DNA from: Acinetobacter lwoffii
GTDB taxonomy: Bacteria; Pseudomonadota; Gammaproteobacteria; Pseudomonadales; Moraxellaceae
DNA length: 42,125 nucleotides
Direction: 5' to 3'
Assembly (NCBI GenBank): GCA_013530545.1
Contig: SPVA01000100.1
Coordinates: forward strand, 1-42,125
Shown: one piece after another, positions 25,874 through 35,380 of the stretch
Numbering within the stretch: the stretch's first letter is position 1
Layout of the letters: each line of letters begins with the position of its first letter
Notes under the pieces: model-generated
The model's input: only the letters and a program-made list of their open reading frames with translations
Told to the model about the DNA's origin: nothing
Databases searched by the model: none
Position numbers and translations under genes: made by a program

Positions 25874-26623
25874 TTAAAGGTTACGTTGACGGCAGGCTTC
25901 ATACAGCGCCATGCCTGTAGCCACACTGACATTCAGACTTTGTAGATTACCTGCCATCGGAATATACACGGTCTGATCACATTGGCTTTGCGTAATTGGA
26001 CGTAGGCCAGTATCTTCCGCACCCATCACGATACAGACGCCAGTACCGGTAAAATCAAAATTTTGAATCGGCAGCGCTTTTTCATCCAGCATAGTTCCGA
26101 CAACACGAACATTAAAATCTTCTTTGATTTGACCCAAAGTACGCGCCAGATTGGTGACCTGAATGAATTTGACTTTGTCCGCACCACCTGCAGCCACTTT
26201 ACGTGCAGTCGGGGTTAACGTTGCAGAACGATCACGTGGCGCAATCACTGCCTCAACGCCCATTGCAGCGGCTGTACGGATACAGGCACCGAGATTATGC
26301 GGATCGGTAATATGATCGAGGGCCAATAACAACGCTTGAGGATTCGCACTCAACAAGGATTCAAGATCTTTTTCATTCAGGGTTGGATGAGCACGAACTG
26401 CGGCTACGACCCCCTGATGAAACGGTTGCCCGGCCAGTTTCTCCAGTTTGTCACGGCTGGCTTGCTGCACACTGATCCCAAACGGTTCAGCCAGTTCCAG
26501 TACACGCTTTAAACGCTGATCATCGCGTCCTTTGAGAGTGAATAATGTCAAGACACGTTCAGGCTCAAGCTCTAACAATGACTCCACTGAATGTACGCCA
26601 TAAAAATATTCAGGTTTTGCCAT
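25874..26623 (-). CDS. rlmB: 23S rRNA (guanosine(2251)-2'-O)-methyltransferase RlmB
   Basis: 249 residues, SpoU/TrmH (SPOUT) family, SAM-dependent. N-terminal substrate-binding domain (FYGVHSVESLLE), then motif 1 DHITDPHNLGACIRTA, motif 2 VMGAEDTGL and motif 3 IPMAGNLQSLNVSVATGMALYE forming the trefoil knot. AGAGGT before ATG. Confidence 0.95.
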   Translation of the reverse strand: MAKPEYFYGVHSVESLLELEPERVLTLFTLKGRDDQRLKRVLELAEPFGISVQQASRDKLEKLAGQPFHQGVVAAVRAHPTLNEKDLESLLSANPQALLLALDHITDPHNLGACIRTAAAMGVEAVIAPRDRSATLTPTARKVAAGGADKVKFIQVTNLARTLGQIKEDFNVRVVGTMLDEKALPIQNFDFTGTGVCIVMGAEDTGLRPITQSQCDQTVYIPMAGNLQSLNVSVATGMALYEACRQRNL

Positions 26624-26656
26624 GAACGACCTCTAGATTAGTTATATACAAAAGAA

Positions 26657-26686
26657 AAATCCCGTAAAGCTGACTTCACAGGATTT
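26657..26686 (-). terminator. Intrinsic terminator after ppnP
   Basis: On the minus strand a 13-bp stem (AAATCCTGTGAAG with CTTTACGGGATTT, two G-U pairs) with a TCAG loop, followed by TTC and TTTT. It separates ppnP from rlmB. Confidence 0.85.
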
Positions 26687-26757
26687 CTATAGCTGATTAG
26701 TTTAACCGATTCGCACTGAAATTTCTTGCCCGGTTTACACTGATCTTGAATCTGGAC

Positions 26758-27081
26758 TTAACCTTCAAAATGGCAGACATAGTCCAGCACATCATCGGTT
26801 TCGATTTTAAAACGGCTATTGCCCGGCACATAGAAAGACTGCCCCGCACGGAACAGCTCACTTTCTTCGCTATCGCCAATCTGAACACGGCATTCACCTG
26901 AAACAATTTCCATACGCTCAGGAACATGTGTTTCAAAGGTCAAGGCATTTTCTGATGGCAGAATGACACCCAAAGTTTTTTTGGTCCCGTCTTCAAATTG
27001 TACAATGTGGCTAATACACAACCCGCCGAAATATACATTAGATTTTTTAAGTACAGATACATGATCAAACTGAGCTGACAT
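26758..27081 (-). CDS. ppnP: Pyrimidine/purine nucleoside phosphorylase PpnP
   Basis: 107-residue cupin (YaiE/DUF1255). Phosphorolysis of several nucleosides to base and ribose-1-phosphate, by homology to E. coli PpnP. Motifs: KSNVYFGGLCISHIV, LGVILPSENALTFETHVPERMEIVSGECRV and SFYVPGNSRFKI. Ribosome binding site TGGAGA before ATG 27081. Confidence 0.93.
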   Translation of the reverse strand: MSAQFDHVSVLKKSNVYFGGLCISHIVQFEDGTKKTLGVILPSENALTFETHVPERMEIVSGECRVQIGDSEESELFRAGQSFYVPGNSRFKIETDDVLDYVCHFEG

Positions 27082-27523
27082 GCGATTTCTCCAGATAAAG
27101 CATTTTGTAATATTTTGATTGCTGTAGTTTAAATGTGCACCCTCAACTAATCAATCGAAGTTTGTCGGCGTCGATCAAATATTCTGTATCACCTGAACCC
27201 CTTCTATTTACAGCATGTTTTGGCCTGTATTTTGCTGATAGATAAACTTAAGTTTCGATCTGCACGCGCTCTTTTAAAAACAGGCTCAATTGAGTCTTTA
27301 ATTTAAAGATTGGGGATGTCAAAAATATGAAAATCAGCAGTGCATTAACGGACTTCTGAGTCAGCTTCTTGCGAAAATACAGTGAAATAAGCATATATAA
27401 ATCGCTAAAATTTAAGATAGAATGAAATTGATTCGTCCTGATTTATAATAATCACAGCCATGTTGCGACCCCAATCCGACATCAGGCTATTTCAATCAAA
27501 CTTTTCGCAGCCCGGATGCGTTT
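27082..27523. other. Divergent intergenic region between ppnP and recN
   Basis: 442 AT-rich bases without a convincing gene. It contains two adjoining perfect palindromic elements, CTCAATTGAG (27285-27294) and TCTTTAA-T-TTAAAGA (27295-27309), which may be an operator. A TAGAAT box at 27418-27423 may serve recN but has no good -35. A 10-codon frame beginning ATGAAAATC follows the palindromes; I do not call it. Confidence 0.5.
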
Positions 27524-29185
27524 ATGCTGACACATTTAACTCTGATCAATTTTGCTTTAGCTGAACATCTTGCTATTGATATTGATAAAGGTTTTAACGT
27601 TTTAACCGGTGAAACCGGTGCAGGTAAATCCCTCTTACTGGATGCATTGTCTGCCTGTTTGGGTGAGCGAACCGATACCAATTATGTACGTTATGGCTCA
27701 GAAAAAGCCGATGTCACTGCCAGTTTCAGCTATCAGGAACACAGTCCTGAAGCCGCATGGTTAAAAGAACATGAGCTGGATGACGAATCAGGTGAAATTC
27801 ATTTACGCCGGGTGATTTTTGCTACCGGCCGCAGCAAGGCCTGGATCAATGGACGTCCGAGCAGCCTGTCTGAACTGAAAGAAATTGGGCGTTTACTGGT
27901 ACAACTCTATAGCCAGCATAGTCAGCAGCAACTTCTGGAACCGCCTTATCCGAAGCACTGGCTGGATCGTTATTATCATTTTTATGCGCCGGCTCAAGCA
28001 GTACGTGATGCGTATAGCACTTGGCAAAAAAATATTCGCCAGCATCAGGCAGCTTTGGATGCACAAGCGACACGCAAGCAGCGTCTGGAAACCCTTGAGC
28101 TGCAACTCGAAGAACTGGAAGAAATTGTTCAGACGGATTATCCTGAAATTGAACAGGAATTTGATCGGCTCTCGCATCATGAAGCCATTATGCAGGACTG
28201 TGTCTATAGCCTGAATGTGCTGGATGAAGCTGAACAGAATATCACTCAGGAACTGGCATCAATTATGCGTCGGGTTGAGTCGCATGCCGGACGCAGTGAA
28301 CAGCTTTCCGGGATTTATACTTCCCTACTGAATGCTCAAAGCGAACTTGAAGATGCAGCAGCGAATTTACGCCAGTTTATGGATCGGCAGAGTTTTGATC
28401 CTGAACGCATGGAAGTACTGAATTCAACTTTAGAAATCTTCCATCGTCTGGCACGTAAATATCGTACCCAGCCAGAATTACTGAAAGAAGAATATGAAGC
28501 CTGGCAAAGTGAACTGGAACAGTTACATCAACTGGAAGATCCGGAAACACTGGCTGAACAGGTAGCAGTGTCTTATCAGGAATTTCTGGATAAAGCCCAA
28601 CATCTGGATCAGATTCGCCGTGAAGCCGCAGCACCTTTGGCCAAGCAGCTCACTGAGCAGGTCAAACAGCTGGCACTGCCTGAAGCACATTTTGAGTTTA
28701 AGTTTGAGCCTCTGGAACATCCATCTAGCGAAGGCCTGAGCTTTATCCAGCTACTTTTTACTGCCAATAAAGGCATTCCGGCACAGCCTTTGGCCCGGGT
28801 TGCATCAGGTGGTGAGCTTTCGCGTATTGCGTTGGTGATGCAAGTCATGAATGCGGAAAAAACCGAAGCGGAAGTGCTGGTCTTTGATGAAATTGATGTC
28901 GGGATCAGTGGTGGTACCGCAGAGATTGTCGGGCGTTTACTGGCCGATCTGGCCCAACATGTACAGATTCTGTGTATTACCCATCAGGCGCAGGTTGCAG
29001 CACAATCTGATCAGCACCTACTGGTGAAAAAACAGCAGACTGATCCTGCCAGCAGCACGATTATCAATCTTGAAGAAAATGAAATAATTCAGGAGCTTGC
29101 AAGAATGACAGGTGGTGTAGAGATTAGTGAAACCACCTTGCAACATGCCCGTCAGTTACGTCAGCTGAAATTTCAGCAGGCTTAA
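27524..29185 (+). CDS. recN: DNA repair protein RecN
   Basis: 553 residues, the same length as E. coli RecN. SMC-like ATPase for double-strand break repair. Walker A TGETGAGKS near 28, Q-loop/head part with RSKAWINGR and LVQLYSQHSQQQLLE, coiled coil about 150-350 (LETLELQLEELEEIV), signature ASGGELSRIAL near 428, Walker B VLVFDEID near 455 and D-loop GISGGTAEIVG. Intact. Followed after 114 bases by yqgE. Confidence 0.96.
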   Translation: MLTHLTLINFALAEHLAIDIDKGFNVLTGETGAGKSLLLDALSACLGERTDTNYVRYGSEKADVTASFSYQEHSPEAAWLKEHELDDESGEIHLRRVIFATGRSKAWINGRPSSLSELKEIGRLLVQLYSQHSQQQLLEPPYPKHWLDRYYHFYAPAQAVRDAYSTWQKNIRQHQAALDAQATRKQRLETLELQLEELEEIVQTDYPEIEQEFDRLSHHEAIMQDCVYSLNVLDEAEQNITQELASIMRRVESHAGRSEQLSGIYTSLLNAQSELEDAAANLRQFMDRQSFDPERMEVLNSTLEIFHRLARKYRTQPELLKEEYEAWQSELEQLHQLEDPETLAEQVAVSYQEFLDKAQHLDQIRREAAAPLAKQLTEQVKQLALPEAHFEFKFEPLEHPSSEGLSFIQLLFTANKGIPAQPLARVASGGELSRIALVMQVMNAEKTEAEVLVFDEIDVGISGGTAEIVGRLLADLAQHVQILCITHQAQVAAQSDQHLLVKKQQTDPASSTIINLEENEIIQELARMTGGVEISETTLQHARQLRQLKFQQA

Positions 29186-29299
29186 ATATTTACAATCTGG
29201 ACAAATAAAATTTGGTGAATCCAAGAAGCTCTAGTAACGTAGCTATTAGGATCATAGGATTTCTCTGCGAAGAAATTAATTTTAAGGAGAACTGCTCAG

Positions 29300-29854
29300 G
29301 TGACCAAACAGTTTCTGACACATCGTTGTCTGATTGCACCGCCGCATGCGAATGATGATTTTTTTGCCCAGACGGTCATTTATCTCGCACGGCATGATGA
29401 AGATGGTGCGCAAGGCATCATTATCAATCGACCTGCCGGCATTCAAATTAAAGAATTGCTGAATGATCTTGATATTGAAGCAGACAATGTCAATCCGCAT
29501 GAAGTATTGCAAGGTGGTCCATTACGCCCTGAGGCCGGCTTTGTCCTGCATACCGGTCAGCCGACCTGGCATTCGTCTATTGCCGTAGGCGAGAATGTCT
29601 GTATTACCACATCGAAAGATATTCTGGATGCCATTGCGCATAATGAAGGCGTTGGTCGCTATCAGATTGCACTTGGCTATGCCAGCTGGGGCAAACACCA
29701 GCTGGAACAGGAAATTGCTCGTGGTGACTGGCTGATTTGTGATTCCGATATGGATCTGATTTTTAATTTACCTTATAACGACCGTTGGGACGCTGCCTAT
29801 AAAAAAATGGGGGTAGACCGCAACTGGTTATCTTCCGAGATTGGACATGCCTGA
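29300..29854 (+). CDS. yqgE: UPF0301 / YqgE family protein
   Basis: 184 residues, DUF179. Molecular role not established; usually next to ruvX, as here. Motifs: [46 protein letters not shown] and [17 protein letters not shown] start with AAGGAG 10 bases upstream. Its end overlaps the ruvX start by 8 bases. Confidence 0.92.
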   Translation: MTKQFLTHRCLIAPPHANDDFFAQTVIYLARHDEDGAQGIIINRPAGIQIKELLNDLDIEADNVNPHEVLQGGPLRPEAGFVLHTGQPTWHSSIAVGENVCITTSKDILDAIAHNEGVGRYQIALGYASWGKHQLEQEIARGDWLICDSDMDLIFNLPYNDRWDAAYKKMGVDRNWLSSEIGHA

Positions 29855-30290
29855 TGTAAACGCGCCACAAACCATTATGGCGTTTGATTTTGGTACACAA
29901 AAAATGGGAATGTCGGTCGGACAATCCCTGATTGCTAGTGCCAATCCCCTACCCTTATTTCCCATGAAAGATGGTATTCCCAACTGGGATGAACTACTCA
30001 AAATCGTGAAAAGCCATCAACCCAATTTATTTCTGGTCGGCTTACCATTGAATATGGATGATAGTGAATCGGAGCTGTCGACACGGGCGCGAAAATTTGC
30101 CCGCCGTTTACGTCATCAGACCAATATTGAAACCTGGATGGTGGATGAACGTTTGACCACCCGTGAAGCACGCGATGAACTGGATCATTACCAAGCTCAA
30201 GGTCGAGGCAAGAAACTCTCTGCGGACAGTATTGCGGCTGCCTTGTTGATTGAAAGCTGGTATCGCCATCCTGCCGGAATCACGCCTTAA
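29847..30290 (+). CDS. ruvX: Holliday junction resolvase-like / pre-16S rRNA nuclease YqgF (RuvX)
   Basis: 147 residues, RNase H-like fold; in E. coli needed for 16S rRNA 5' maturation. Acidic residues: Asp in [11 protein letters not shown], Asp/Glu in [10 protein letters not shown] and Asp in [25 protein letters not shown] is the typical substrate loop. ATG 29847 chosen over an upstream TTG 29841. Translation coupled to yqgE. Confidence 0.93.
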   Translation: MPDVNAPQTIMAFDFGTQKMGMSVGQSLIASANPLPLFPMKDGIPNWDELLKIVKSHQPNLFLVGLPLNMDDSESELSTRARKFARRLRHQTNIETWMVDERLTTREARDELDHYQAQGRGKKLSADSIAAALLIESWYRHPAGITP

Positions 30291-30314
30291 TCTGTTTTTA
30301 AATTTTTTTAAATC

Positions 30315-30337
30315 AGCATCCTTTAGGGTGCTTTTTT
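30315..30337 (+). terminator. Intrinsic terminator after ruvX
   Basis: GCATCC and GGGTGC pair (one G-U) around TTTA, extended by A/T pairs, followed by six T. Confidence 0.8.
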
Positions 30338-30354
30338 ACACTCCAAAATGCTTC

Positions 30355-30939
30355 TTAAGGATAAAAATAACGAAAAGTCAGATTAATTCTCGGTGTTAAA
30401 ACTTTGCTGGTTTTGCTGATACTGTGCTTCCAGTGCTGCTGCGTCGCGCCACGCATCACAATCAGTTGTCCACTGTGTAACAGCACATCGACTTTATCGC
30501 TGTGAATTTTATGCTTAAAGCTCATTTTACGGGTAGCTCCCAGACTTAGAGAAGCGATGACATTTTCCCGAGAGGTACCTGTATATAACGCCGGCTCATC
30601 ATCACTATGCCAGCCCAAGCCTTGGGAACCATCTTCATACAAATTGGCCAGACAGGAATTAAAGGGATGACCGACCAGAATTTCAATATGCTGTTGTTTG
30701 AGCGTACCAGAATAACGATACTGATAATGTTCATCGCCATACCAGACCACCTGGCGACCTGTGACATGGTGCTTGCCAAATAAATGCACTTCATCATGTT
30801 GCCAGGCCAGCTGACTGAGAAAATGCTGTAGATACTGCTGGCTTTGTTCCTGATCCAAAATCAGGCCATAATCCTCCACTACCCCATCAAAAGGTAATAC
30901 ATTGGCTTGCGGCTGGGGTGCAAATAAATCGAGAGTCAT
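30355..30939 (-). CDS. alkB: AlkB-family 2-oxoglutarate/Fe(II) dioxygenase
   Basis: 194 residues, ALKBH2/3-type. Removes alkyl groups from DNA bases by oxidation. Iron ligands: HxD in GWHSDDE near 110 and His in QHWKHSI near 168; 2-oxoglutarate Arg in RINLTFR. FNSCLANLYEDGSQGLGWHSDD and SLGATRKMSFKHK are characteristic. It is transcribed alone, divergent from the ABC exporter; a 151-base spacer with no clear operator separates them. Confidence 0.92.
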   Translation of the reverse strand: MTLDLFAPQPQANVLPFDGVVEDYGLILDQEQSQQYLQHFLSQLAWQHDEVHLFGKHHVTGRQVVWYGDEHYQYRYSGTLKQQHIEILVGHPFNSCLANLYEDGSQGLGWHSDDEPALYTGTSRENVIASLSLGATRKMSFKHKIHSDKVDVLLHSGQLIVMRGATQQHWKHSISKTSKVLTPRINLTFRYFYP

Positions 30940-31090
30940 ATCAATTCAATCCAGTATCCACATGAAAATACTGACATTCGACCTAAAGGATTACAACTGC
31001 TCTTCACAAATGACTACAACATTTATGCTTGTGGCTAGCCTAATTCCTGCCTAGACTGAATTCAACTTTCACAATAAAAATAATCCTTTT

Positions 31091-32893
31091 ATGAACTTAT
31101 GGCAGCTGTTTCAGAAACTTCGTCCCTTTGTTCAGCCTTACCGGTTGCTGGTGATTGCCACGCTGATTCTGACCCTGATTGGCTCATTCACCGCACAGGT
31201 CAATGCCATTACCTTGCAATATGCGGTCGACAGCATCAATTCGCTACTCGAAACCGGTCAAGGACTGGAACAAGGCTGGCATATTCTGATCACGATTTCG
31301 GCGATTTTGCTCGGCAAAGAAATTATCAATGCCTTTGTCCAGTTCGGGCAGAAGTTCTATGGAGAGAAACTGCGGATTTTTGTCTCTCAGGATCTGGCCC
31401 AAGGGATTATTGAAAAATTTTTAAAATATCGGCTGGAATTTTTTAATCAGGAAAATAACCAGGCCGGTAAATTACAGACCCGGATTGACCGTGGCATTGG
31501 CTCACTGACCCGTCTGGTGCAAATTTTCTTTATTGATATTTTACCGTTATTTACCAGTGCCATTGTGGCTTTGGGGCTAATGTACTATGCCAATGTGTAT
31601 GTCGGTCTGGTCGCGACTGCTATTGTTCCTATCTATTTCTGGCTGACCTATAAGCAGGCACAAAAACTCGGGGGCTGGCGCCGCAGTCTTCGCGATGGTC
31701 GGGAGAGAAAAAGTCAGGGCATTCTCAGTATCATCAACTCGATTACCGTGATTAAGTCTTTTAACCGCGAATCGATTGAATCGGAAAAGCAGCTCGGTTT
31801 ACAGCGTGAACTGACCGACAATCAGATGAAAACCCGCCAGACCAGTTTCCTGTTTGATGGCCTGAAAACTTTTCTGGAACAGATCGGGATTGTACTGATC
31901 ATTATTTTAACCTCCTACTTTGTGCTGGATGGCCAGATGAGTATCGGTATGATCATGTTTCATGTGCTGCTATTTAATAATGTCTCTGCCCCAATTCGAT
32001 CCCTGCACCGGATTTATGATGAAGTGAATGATGCCATGATCTATTCAGAAAGCTTTTTCAAAATTCTGGAGGCCGATGATGAAATTGAACAAAGCGGTCA
32101 GCAGAAACCGATTGTCCAAGGCAAATTTGAACTGAGTGGCGTGAATTTTTATTATCCAAACGGCCACCATGCCCTGAAAGATATTGATATGGAAATTCGC
32201 CCCAATAAAATTACCGCCTTGGTGGGCTTATCGGGTGCCGGAAAATCTACCCTCATCAGTTTGCTGGATAAATTTTATGAACCACAGCAAGGTCAGATCA
32301 AACTGGATGGCATTGACCTGAAAGATTATGACACCCAATATCTACGCGATCATATTGGTCTGGTCTTACAAAAAAATCATATTTTTCAGGGCACCATCTT
32401 TGACAATATCCGTTATGGTAAAACTACTGCCTCAATGGAGGATGTAATTGAGGCAGCAGAAAAAGCCTCGATTCATGAGCAGATTTTACAGTTACCGGAT
32501 GGTTATGATAACGATGCCTTGATGCTGTCTGGCGGCCAGCAGCAACGGATTGCCTTGGCACGGATGTTCCTGAAAAATCCACCGATTATTTTTCTAGATG
32601 AACCGACGGCGAGTCTAGATGCAATTGCCACGGAACAGATTAAACACAGTCTGGACCAGATCAAGCAAGGCCGTACCGTGATCATCATTTCGCATAGCCT
32701 GTCGCAGATTATTGATGCGGATTATACTTACGTGATGAAAGAAGGAACGATTGCTGAGCATGGCGAGCACGACCAGCTTTATCATCAGCAAGGCGTGTAT
32801 AAGGAAATCTTTGATGCGATGGCCAAAAGCCTGAATATTGAAAAAATTGCCAAAACTTTTGAAGATGATGCCGAGGAAGAAACTCATAGTTAG
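31091..32893 (+). CDS. ABC exporter, fused permease and ATPase
   Basis: 600 residues: six membrane helices (about 1-310), then a nucleotide-binding domain. Walker [10 protein letters not shown] near 388, Q-loop [16 protein letters not shown], signature LSGGQQQR near 485, Walker [14 protein letters not shown]-loop ISHSL. The stretch between PDGYD and LSGG is about four residues shorter than in MsbA-like exporters; this may be normal for this subgroup. The C-terminal 40 residues are acidic. The substrate is not predictable. No strong Shine-Dalgarno is visible. A bidirectional terminator follows. Confidence 0.9.
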   Translation: MNLWQLFQKLRPFVQPYRLLVIATLILTLIGSFTAQVNAITLQYAVDSINSLLETGQGLEQGWHILITISAILLGKEIINAFVQFGQKFYGEKLRIFVSQDLAQGIIEKFLKYRLEFFNQENNQAGKLQTRIDRGIGSLTRLVQIFFIDILPLFTSAIVALGLMYYANVYVGLVATAIVPIYFWLTYKQAQKLGGWRRSLRDGRERKSQGILSIINSITVIKSFNRESIESEKQLGLQRELTDNQMKTRQTSFLFDGLKTFLEQIGIVLIIILTSYFVLDGQMSIGMIMFHVLLFNNVSAPIRSLHRIYDEVNDAMIYSESFFKILEADDEIEQSGQQKPIVQGKFELSGVNFYYPNGHHALKDIDMEIRPNKITALVGLSGAGKSTLISLLDKFYEPQQGQIKLDGIDLKDYDTQYLRDHIGLVLQKNHIFQGTIFDNIRYGKTTASMEDVIEAAEKASIHEQILQLPDGYDNDALMLSGGQQQRIALARMFLKNPPIIFLDEPTASLDAIATEQIKHSLDQIKQGRTVIIISHSLSQIIDADYTYVMKEGTIAEHGEHDQLYHQQGVYKEIFDAMAKSLNIEKIAKTFEDDAEEETHS

Positions 32894-32912
32894 CTTCTCT
32901 ATCTCAATAAAG

Positions 32913-32937
32913 AAACCTCCGGTACGGAGGTTTTTTT
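32913..32937. terminator. Bidirectional terminator between the ABC exporter gene and phoU
   Basis: AAACCTCCG and CGGAGGTTT form a perfect 9-bp stem with loop GTA, followed by T's on the plus strand and preceded by A's. Confidence 0.93.
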
Positions 32938-32955
32938 ATTTTAATTTTTTAAGAT

Positions 32956-33639
32956 TTAACGCTGAACTTTCTGTTCAATTTCTTCAACACTGGTATGACG
33001 CACATCAAAACCTTTGACCATATAGATCACCTGTTCCGAAATATTCCGGGCATGATCGCCAATTCTTTCGAGTGAACGCAGCACCCACAATACATTGATG
33101 ACACGACTGATATGCCGTGGGTCTTCAATCATATAGTCAATATCCGCATCCGCCAACATGACCTTCAAAGCTTGATCTACATCCAGACGCGCAAAAGCAT
33201 CCAGTGCATCATGAATCATCACCCGCACCTGGTTGCCAATATGCCGGGTTTCCATATAACCGCGTGGTGAGCTACCCTCTTCACACAAGCTTTGTGCAAT
33301 TCGGCCTATTTTCGAGGCTTCATCGCCAATCCGTTCCAGATCGGTATTGGCCTTGGACATGGCAAGCACCATACGTAAATCAATCGCGGCAGGATGACGG
33401 CGCGCCAGAATCAGGGTCAGCGCTTCATCAATATCTCGTTCCATCTGATTGACGACATTATCTTGAAACTGCACATCTACTGCCATTGAGACATCTGTGT
33501 CCAATAGGGCATGAATGGCATTAGCTACCTGCTGTTCTACCAGTCCGCCCATCGTCATGAATTTGGTATTTACGTCCTGCAGTTCTTCATTAAATTGCGA
33601 AGAAATGTGATGACTTAATACAGGATTATTTGGACACAA
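32956..33639 (-). CDS. phoU: Phosphate signalling regulator PhoU (internal deletion likely)
   Basis: 227 residues as written. Negative regulator of the Pho regulon and of the Pst transporter. Two three-helix bundles with metal-binding motifs LERIGDEASK near 101 and LERIGDHARN near 191. In the second half ADADID is followed at once by YMIEDPRHISRV, whereas E. coli PhoU has about 12 more residues there (QEYEGIVRQLMT-like); a 36-nt in-frame loss near 33135/33136 would explain it. The start is a TTG supported by AGGAG nine bases upstream and by the N-terminus NNPVLSHHISSQFNEEL. It stands alone; no pst genes are nearby. Confidence 0.93.
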   Translation of the reverse strand: MCPNNPVLSHHISSQFNEELQDVNTKFMTMGGLVEQQVANAIHALLDTDVSMAVDVQFQDNVVNQMERDIDEALTLILARRHPAAIDLRMVLAMSKANTDLERIGDEASKIGRIAQSLCEEGSSPRGYMETRHIGNQVRVMIHDALDAFARLDVDQALKVMLADADIDYMIEDPRHISRVINVLWVLRSLERIGDHARNISEQVIYMVKGFDVRHTSVEEIEQKVQR

Positions 33640-33730
33640 GGAAAGCTACTCCTGAACGATAGAGGACAATGATCAATAATAAATCATATTAAAGCATATC
33701 CATGATGAAAGTTTGATGACAATAGTAGCC

Positions 33731-35089
33731 TCATAGAGGCTGAGGCGAATCATATTCAATCAGCCAGGCATTCAGCTCTGCCAGTTCCTTTTCGGTTAAC
33801 TGCCCGACCGAGGCCTGCAATTGCAGCACATGCAACAGATAATCATATTTGGCATTCAAATAATCGGTCTTGGCAGAAAAGGCATTACGCTGTGCCAGCA
33901 ACACATCGACCATGGTTTTTAAGCCTTCCTGATATTGGGCTCTGGACGCTTGTGAGACAATTTCCGAAGAGTCCATCGCGGCTTTACGTGCATTCAGTTT
34001 GGCCTGATCGGTTTCTACCTGCATAAAGGACTGTTTCACATCGGTATTGGCTTTACGGATAGCCGCATCCAGTTGCGCTTCACTTTTTTGCACATTAACG
34101 CCGGCCTGACGGATACTTTTTTGCGTGCGTCCACCGCTAAATACATTCCAGTTCACCTCCACCCCAATCTGGTCGAAATCTCCATTGCTGGACATGATCG
34201 TAGCCGGACTTTGCTTTAAATAGCCATAGGTTCCGACCGCTTCGACCTGCGGATAGAGCGCAGCCTGTTCGACCCGTTTGGCATCTTCAGAATAGCGCTT
34301 TTGCAGACGCGCTTGCAGAATATTCAGATTTTGGCTTTGTGCTAATTCGGTCCAGGACTGCATATCACTTGGAACCGGTTTCTGGAACTGGAAATCGTTG
34401 CGTAATACTGCAAGATTTTCCTGATAAGGGCCGATTAACTGTGCCAGCTGTTCTTGGGCCAGTACCAGCTGAACTTGAGTCGAAATCCGGTTGGCTTGGG
34501 CACTCTGATACTGGGCATTGGCTTCACTGACCTCACTGCGCGCCACCAGACCTTCTTTGAGCTTAGCATTCATCATCCGTAACTGCTCAGACAGTGCCTG
34601 CTCTTCCTGTAAATAGGCCGTGGTTAAAGACTGCTGCCGCAAGACATTAAAATAGGCTTCGGCCACCTGTAAAATATGCTGCTGTTTTTGCAGACGCAGA
34701 CTGACTTCACTGAGTTCGACCGAGGTTGTGACCTGCTTATAACCTTGCCAGGCATCCCAGCGAAATAAAGGTTGGCGTGCGGTTAAGGCCACCTGACGGC
34801 TGGTTGTACTGGAACTTTGCAACTCACCAAATTCAGCAGGCAAACCTTCAGACTCTGAGTTGTTGACGGACTGGTTTTTACGGGTCACATTTCCAGATAA
34901 AGTCACGGTCGGCAGCAAATTGCCGCTGGCAATCCCCAGATTGAGCTGATCGGCCTGATACTGCAACACATTCGCCTGCCAGTTCGGGTCATTTTGCTGG
35001 GCGCGCGCATAGGCTTCTTGCAAATCCAGTGCAAAAACTGCCGGACTACTTGCCAATATCCCCGCCATGACACTGAGTTTTAGTTTCAT
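33731..35089 (-). CDS. tolC: TolC-family outer membrane channel protein
   Basis: 452 residues from ATG 35089; signal peptide MKLKLSVMAGILASSPAVFA-LDLQEA with cleavage after AVFA. An ATG 27 bases further upstream would put nine charged residues before the signal. Two OEP repeats with long helices (VAEAYFNVLRQQSLTTAYLQEEQAL; RAQYQEGLKTMVDVLLAQRNAF) and NVFSGGRTQKSIRQA typical of the second repeat. Exit duct for RND/ABC exporters and type I secretion. It may serve the nearby ABC exporter, but phoU lies between. Confidence 0.93.
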   Translation of the reverse strand: MKLKLSVMAGILASSPAVFALDLQEAYARAQQNDPNWQANVLQYQADQLNLGIASGNLLPTVTLSGNVTRKNQSVNNSESEGLPAEFGELQSSSTTSRQVALTARQPLFRWDAWQGYKQVTTSVELSEVSLRLQKQQHILQVAEAYFNVLRQQSLTTAYLQEEQALSEQLRMMNAKLKEGLVARSEVSEANAQYQSAQANRISTQVQLVLAQEQLAQLIGPYQENLAVLRNDFQFQKPVPSDMQSWTELAQSQNLNILQARLQKRYSEDAKRVEQAALYPQVEAVGTYGYLKQSPATIMSSNGDFDQIGVEVNWNVFSGGRTQKSIRQAGVNVQKSEAQLDAAIRKANTDVKQSFMQVETDQAKLNARKAAMDSSEIVSQASRAQYQEGLKTMVDVLLAQRNAFSAKTDYLNAKYDYLLHVLQLQASVGQLTEKELAELNAWLIEYDSPQPL

Positions 35090-35158
35090 TTTATAGTGTT
35101 CATCCCTAACAGCCATTCAGATCAAAAAATGCTGGCGCTTTAAACTAAGCCATACTAA

Positions 35159-35251
35159 AGAGATCTCTTGAATTTTTACGTATGATTTTTATTAACTTTT
35201 TAATATAACTATCGCGTTTTATTCACGATTAATTCAATTTTCAAGATCTCT
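35159..35251. promoter_or_regulatory. Inverted AGATCTC elements between tolC and the lipoprotein gene
   Basis: AGAGATCTCTTGAA (35159-35172) and TTCAAGATCTCT (35240-35251) are inverted copies apart from two extra bases, and the first includes the palindrome AGAGATCTCT. They frame the promoter-like AT-rich core of a divergent region, so they could be sites for one regulator. Confidence 0.4.
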
Positions 35252-35380
35252 GTCTGCAATGTAACAAAGCAATTCACAATACTAAACATAGTATTTTAAT
35301 TTGATCTATACAATATACCTCCCAGTAAGGCCGTTATTTTCTGAATTCACCTATATACAGAGTCCTGAAGCATAGTGTTA

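Noticed and set aside
32490..32550. Possible 12-nt deletion before the signature motif of the ABC exporter
   Set aside because: The shorter stretch may be normal for this subgroup; the neighbourhood reads smoothly, so I do not count it among the deletions.
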